16,192 nucleotides of DNA from an uncultured Clostridium sp. (GTDB lineage: Bacteria; Bacillota; Clostridia; TANB77; CAG-508), in NCBI GenBank assembly GCA_946496115.1, contig CAMMFK010000031.1:1-16192 (forward strand), in the 5' to 3' direction. Of this stretch, positions 13,447 to 16,192 are shown piece by piece; within the stretch, counting starts at the first letter, position 1; every line of letters starts with the position of its first letter. The translations under genes were made by a program, and so were the position numbers. The notes under the pieces are model-generated. The model had not been told where the DNA came from and did not search any database. It saw only the letters and a program-made list of their open reading frames with translations.

Positions 13447-14586
13447 TTACATCTCCACAATCTTTTCCCAAGGCAAATTTTCTTTTCCAAAGTGACCATA
13501 GTTTGTTGTCAATTTATATATTGGTCTTTGTAAATCTAAATAATTTATAATTCCCCTAGGTGTTAAATCAAATTTTTCTACCTTGCTAATTATTTCAGTA
13601 GATGGTATTGTTTCAGTTCCAAATGTATCTACAAATATTGAAACTGGTCTTGCAACACCTATTGCATAAGATAACTGTATTTCACATTTTTTTGCATATC
13701 CATTTGCTACAATATTTTTTGCTAAAAATCTTGCCATATATGATGCACTTCTATCTACTTTTGTTGGATCTTTTCCTGAAAAAGCTCCTCCACCATGACG
13801 GGCATATCCACCATAAGTATCTACAATTATTTTTCTTCCAGTAAGTCCGCTATCTCCAAGTGGTCCACCAATTACAAACCTTCCTGTAGGATTAATATAG
13901 TATTTTGTATTTTCATCTATCAAATTTTCTGGTATTACTTTAAAAATGATTTTTTCTTTAATTTCTTTTCTAAGTTCATCTATATTTTTATCATTTATGT
14001 GCTGAGTTGAAAGTACAACTGTATCTACTCTTAGAGGTTTACCATTATCATATTCGACTGTGACTTGAACTTTACCATCTGGTCTTAGTCCTTCTATTTT
14101 TTCTTTTTTTCTAACTTCTGTTAATTTTTTTGCAAGTCTATGAGATAAGCTGATTGGAAGAGGCATAAGTTCATCAGTTTCATCACATGCAAATCCAAAC
14201 ATTATACCCTGATCCCCTGCACCTTCTGAGTGAGCATTCTCACCTTCTTTATCTTCTAAACTTTTATCAACACCCATTGCTATATCTGATGATTGCTTAG
14301 AAATATTTACTGTTATTTTACAAGTTTTGTAATCTATATCTAAGTTTGCATTATCATATCCTATTTCTTTAATAGTATTTCTTGCAATTTGCTCTATATC
14401 TACATTTGCTTTTGACGTTATTTCTCCTGTAATGTATACTTCTCCTTTGCTCGCTAAAGTCTCACAAGCAACTCTTGAATTTTTATCTTGTTTTAGACAT
14501 TCATCTAAAACACTATCTGAAATATAATCACATAGCTTATCTGGATGTCCTTCTGTAACACTTTCTGATGTAAATAAATATTTCAT
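13447..14586 (-). CDS. metK: S-adenosylmethionine synthetase (methionine adenosyltransferase)
   Basis: This 379-residue enzyme makes S-adenosylmethionine from methionine and ATP. Visible family motifs are ESVTEGHPDKLCDYISDSVL (8-27), GAGDQGIMFGFACDET (122-136), the nucleotide-binding GGGAFSGKDPTKVDRSA (265-281), and ARPVSIFVDTFGT near 310-325. Length is at the short end of the family. The ATG at 14586 has AAAGGAG 14 bases upstream. No SAM riboswitch was seen in the 187-base upstream gap; instead there are two DnaA boxes around the candidate promoter. It is followed by the coupled SDR gene. Confidence 0.97.
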   Translation of the reverse strand: MKYLFTSESVTEGHPDKLCDYISDSVLDECLKQDKNSRVACETLASKGEVYITGEITSKANVDIEQIARNTIKEIGYDNANLDIDYKTCKITVNISKQSSDIAMGVDKSLEDKEGENAHSEGAGDQGIMFGFACDETDELMPLPISLSHRLAKKLTEVRKKEKIEGLRPDGKVQVTVEYDNGKPLRVDTVVLSTQHINDKNIDELRKEIKEKIIFKVIPENLIDENTKYYINPTGRFVIGGPLGDSGLTGRKIIVDTYGGYARHGGGAFSGKDPTKVDRSASYMARFLAKNIVANGYAKKCEIQLSYAIGVARPVSIFVDTFGTETIPSTEIISKVEKFDLTPRGIINYLDLQRPIYKLTTNYGHFGKENLPWEKIVEM

Positions 14587-14621
14587 AATTTTAAATAAAG
14601 CTCCTTTCTTTTCGTTTTTAT

Positions 14622-14661
14622 ATTATAAGTTATCCACATTTTATTACAGCTTTGTGGATAA
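14622..14661 (-). promoter_or_regulatory. Candidate metK promoter with two inverted perfect DnaA boxes
   Basis: TTATCCACA (14630-14638) and its inverted copy TGTGGATAA (14653-14661) are both exact consensus DnaA boxes, 14 bases apart. On the minus strand a perfect TATAAT lies at 14627-14622, just 2 bases beyond the first box, so the box falls in the promoter spacer and the second lies upstream of the weak -35. DnaA could control metK, or the boxes may titrate DnaA. Confidence 0.55.
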
Positions 14662-14681
14662 TATTACAAAAATGTAATATT
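14660..14681. other. Perfect 9-bp inverted repeat next to the DnaA boxes
   Basis: AATATTACA (14660-14668) and TGTAATATT (14673-14681) with a 4-base A loop. It has no U-run, so it is more likely a protein site or mRNA hairpin upstream of metK than a terminator for the upstream gene. Beyond it is TTATTATTATTATTAC (about 14725-14740), a short trinucleotide run. Confidence 0.45.
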
Positions 14682-14773
14682 AGAATAATATTTGTTATTA
14701 TTTGTCGAAAAGTAAATTTACACTTATTATTATTATTACTAAAAACTGTTTAATCATACTTTGTCATTAAAAT

Positions 14774-15913
14774 TTATCTTCCATCTGGCTCTTCACTAGG
14801 AAAAGGAATTGTTCTTTTTAGTTTTTCCAAAACTTTTGTAAAATTGCCTACACTTGACGCAATCCAGTTCATACTTGTTCCAAGCACACCTTTTGTTTTT
14901 AAGCTTCTTTCATATTCTAGCATTTTTTTCAAAACTGCATCCACATTTGCAGACTCCGAAAAATCTGTTTTTAAAAACCTATTTCCTTCTACTAAAGTCA
15001 AGATTTGAGGTTCATTTTCTTCCTGCAATTTTAAATTTATTCTACTAAACTCCTGCATGCATTTAATAATTCCATCAACTTGTATTTCAGGCATTTCTTC
15101 TGGGCAAAAAATAGCTGATACATTTCTATCTGTTTTATATAATTTTATAACTACTAAACCATAATCTTTAGCAAGCTTTTCCGCCTCTGCTTCTTTGTCA
15201 TCTACTTTATATCCAATATCATTTTCAATCATCTCTATAGCTTCATATTTATGTTGTTCTTTTTTCTTTGTTGATGTATATATTTTACCCTTTGATGATA
15301 TTAATATTACACCTTCATTTTTATGTGAAAGAGCTCTTTCTTTAGTATTTGCTAAAAGTACATCCTGCAAATCAAAGTTAAGGTATTTGTCTATAATTCT
15401 TGCTTCTTCAGCTGATAGTCTTCCTGTTTTATAATTTAAAAAGATATCTAAAGCTTCATTATGTAATGAACCTTTTTCATTTTTTCCATTATAATAATAT
15501 TTTTTTCCATCAGACACATAAATTTGTTTAAAATATTCTACAGTTGGATTTTCTTGCTCTATACTTGTATAACATTTAAAAAAATTATCTGCATCTTCTG
15601 CTTTTATCTTGTTCGAAATAATTGCAGTTAAAGCTCTTTTTTCATTTTGTTCTTTTCCCTCTTTTATTTGAGGCATATCTCTGATTATAGAAAAACCTTG
15701 TTCAGTTAGTTTTTTATAAAATTTAGCATTAAATATGGAACCTTCTTCTATTTGTGTGCCTAAAAGATTAGAGAGAAATTTTGCTTCTTCTCTAGAAATA
15801 TAATTTTGTTTTACTTTTGAAATTAAATCATCTAAGTTTGAAAACGAAAGTGGTAATTCAAGTTTTTTTCCGTGATTAAAAAATACTATACTTCCTACCT
15901 GTAATTTACTCAT
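14774..15913 (-). CDS. Unrecognised 379-residue cytoplasmic protein
   Basis: I do not recognise the family. The protein has no signal peptide or clear membrane segment. It is rich in Lys and Glu and mixes predicted helices and strands. Two stretches look alike: ISREEAKFLSNLLGTQIEE (about 39-57) and LSAEEARIIDKYLNFDLQD (about 165-183), suggesting a duplicated helical unit. A central part, VILISSKGKIYTSTKKKE, and YGLVVIKLYKTDRNVSAIF look like beta strands; the end NWIASSVGNFTKVLEKLKR is amphipathic, then PFPSEEPDG. I choose ATG 15913 because AAGGGA lies 11 bases upstream, while the ATG at 15925 directly abuts that site. It lies 187 bases upstream of metK on the same strand, and divergent from the tRNA gene. 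Function unknown. Confidence 0.75.
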   Translation of the reverse strand: MSKLQVGSIVFFNHGKKLELPLSFSNLDDLISKVKQNYISREEAKFLSNLLGTQIEEGSIFNAKFYKKLTEQGFSIIRDMPQIKEGKEQNEKRALTAIISNKIKAEDADNFFKCYTSIEQENPTVEYFKQIYVSDGKKYYYNGKNEKGSLHNEALDIFLNYKTGRLSAEEARIIDKYLNFDLQDVLLANTKERALSHKNEGVILISSKGKIYTSTKKKEQHKYEAIEMIENDIGYKVDDKEAEAEKLAKDYGLVVIKLYKTDRNVSAIFCPEEMPEIQVDGIIKCMQEFSRINLKLQEENEPQILTLVEGNRFLKTDFSESANVDAVLKKMLEYERSLKTKGVLGTSMNWIASSVGNFTKVLEKLKRTIPFPSEEPDGR

Positions 15914-16076
15914 TTTAAAATACATCCCTTCACAATAACTTTTAATACTATAAAGTGAAATTTTATAATTAGTATCTCACCTGTACTTTTCATACCACTA
16001 ACTCTATTAAATTTGAACCTATTATATTGAACTAGAGCTTTTTAGTCAATAGAAATTAAAAAAATTGAAAAAACAT

Positions 16077-16105
16077 TTGACTTAAGCTTTTTTCTATTGT
16101 ATAAT
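16077..16105 (+). promoter_or_regulatory. Strong sigma-A promoter for tRNA-Glu
   Basis: TTGACT (16077-16082), 17 bases, perfect TATAAT (16100-16105). The predicted start is near 16112, about 6 bases before the tRNA, as is usual for stable RNA genes. Confidence 0.85.
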
Positions 16106-16117
16106 AGATTTTGTTAT

Positions 16118-16192
16118 GGCCCCTTGGTCAAGCGGTTAAGACGCAGCCCTCTCAAGGCTGAATCATGGGTTCGATTCCCGTAGGGGTCACCA
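16118..16192 (+). tRNA. tRNA-Glu, anticodon CTC
   Basis: Full cloverleaf: acceptor GGCCCCT with AGGGGTC (one G-U), D stem GTC/GAC, anticodon stem CAGCC/GGCTG with loop CTCTCAA (anticodon CTC, reading GAG), T arm with TTCGATT, and a short variable region. CCA is encoded and ends at the last base of the window. The body closely follows other Firmicute tRNA-Glu genes. The common isoacceptor has TTC; this is the GAG-specific one. Confidence 0.95.

Noticed and set aside
14630..14740. Chromosomal replication origin
   Set aside because: Only two DnaA boxes are present and none of dnaA, dnaN, rpmH or gyrB is nearby.
14587..14773. SAM riboswitch upstream of metK
   Set aside because: The gap has no GC-rich multi-stem aptamer or terminator; only DnaA boxes and a short AT-rich inverted repeat are seen.

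Overview
The window looks like a chromosomal segment of a low-GC, spore-forming Clostridia-type Firmicute, possibly one of the uncultured gut lineages. The evidence is strong A+T bias, AGGAGG-type ribosome binding sites, a spoVAC-spoVAD-spoVAE cluster, an rplM-rpsI pair with a structured leader, and membrane-anchored proteins starting with a GITL prepilin-like segment. No phage, plasmid, CRISPR or transposase gene is visible.

Layout. Positions 1-4608 (minus strand) hold what looks like the front part of a Tad/Flp-type pilus or secretion locus. Reading along the minus strand: a VanZ-family membrane protein, a prepilin-like surface protein, a SAF/CpaB-like protein, two consecutive ParA/CpaE-like proteins whose nucleotide-binding loops are degenerate, and a membrane-anchored small protein cut by the left edge. 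Positions 4609-4929 form a divergent control region with a 184-bp symmetric palindromic element. It is followed by an SPFH/stomatin-like gene (+). Positions 5936-7877 (minus) carry ruvA followed by rarA, both for replication-fork and Holliday-junction processing.

Positions 7994-10226 (+) hold a dodecin-like gene followed by spoVAC, spoVAD and spoVAE, the channel for Ca-dipicolinate in the developing spore. A CaCA-family sodium/calcium antiporter follows at 10486-11475 (+). A bidirectional terminator separates it from rpsI and rplM (minus). Then come a short-chain dehydrogenase and metK (translationally coupled, minus), a metK promoter region with two perfect DnaA boxes, an unrecognised 379-residue gene (minus), and tRNA-Glu(CTC) with a near-consensus promoter ending exactly at the right edge.

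The most unusual signal is a dispersed family of palindromic elements: copy A at 4626-4809, copy B at 5868-5911 and copy C at 10243-10399. All share the arms CAATATACATTCT and AGAACATATATTG in the same orientation. A and C carry related GC-rich cores, and B has the arms joined with no core. Flanking bases differ between copies but stay complementary to each other. Read on the minus strand the arms pair fully, with two G-U wobbles. Copy A lies inside the predicted 5' leader of the VanZ gene. Other points of interest are the tandem degenerate ParA-like proteins, the structured spoVAE ribosome binding region, the dodecin-spoVA-calcium antiporter grouping, and the DnaA boxes at the metK promoter.
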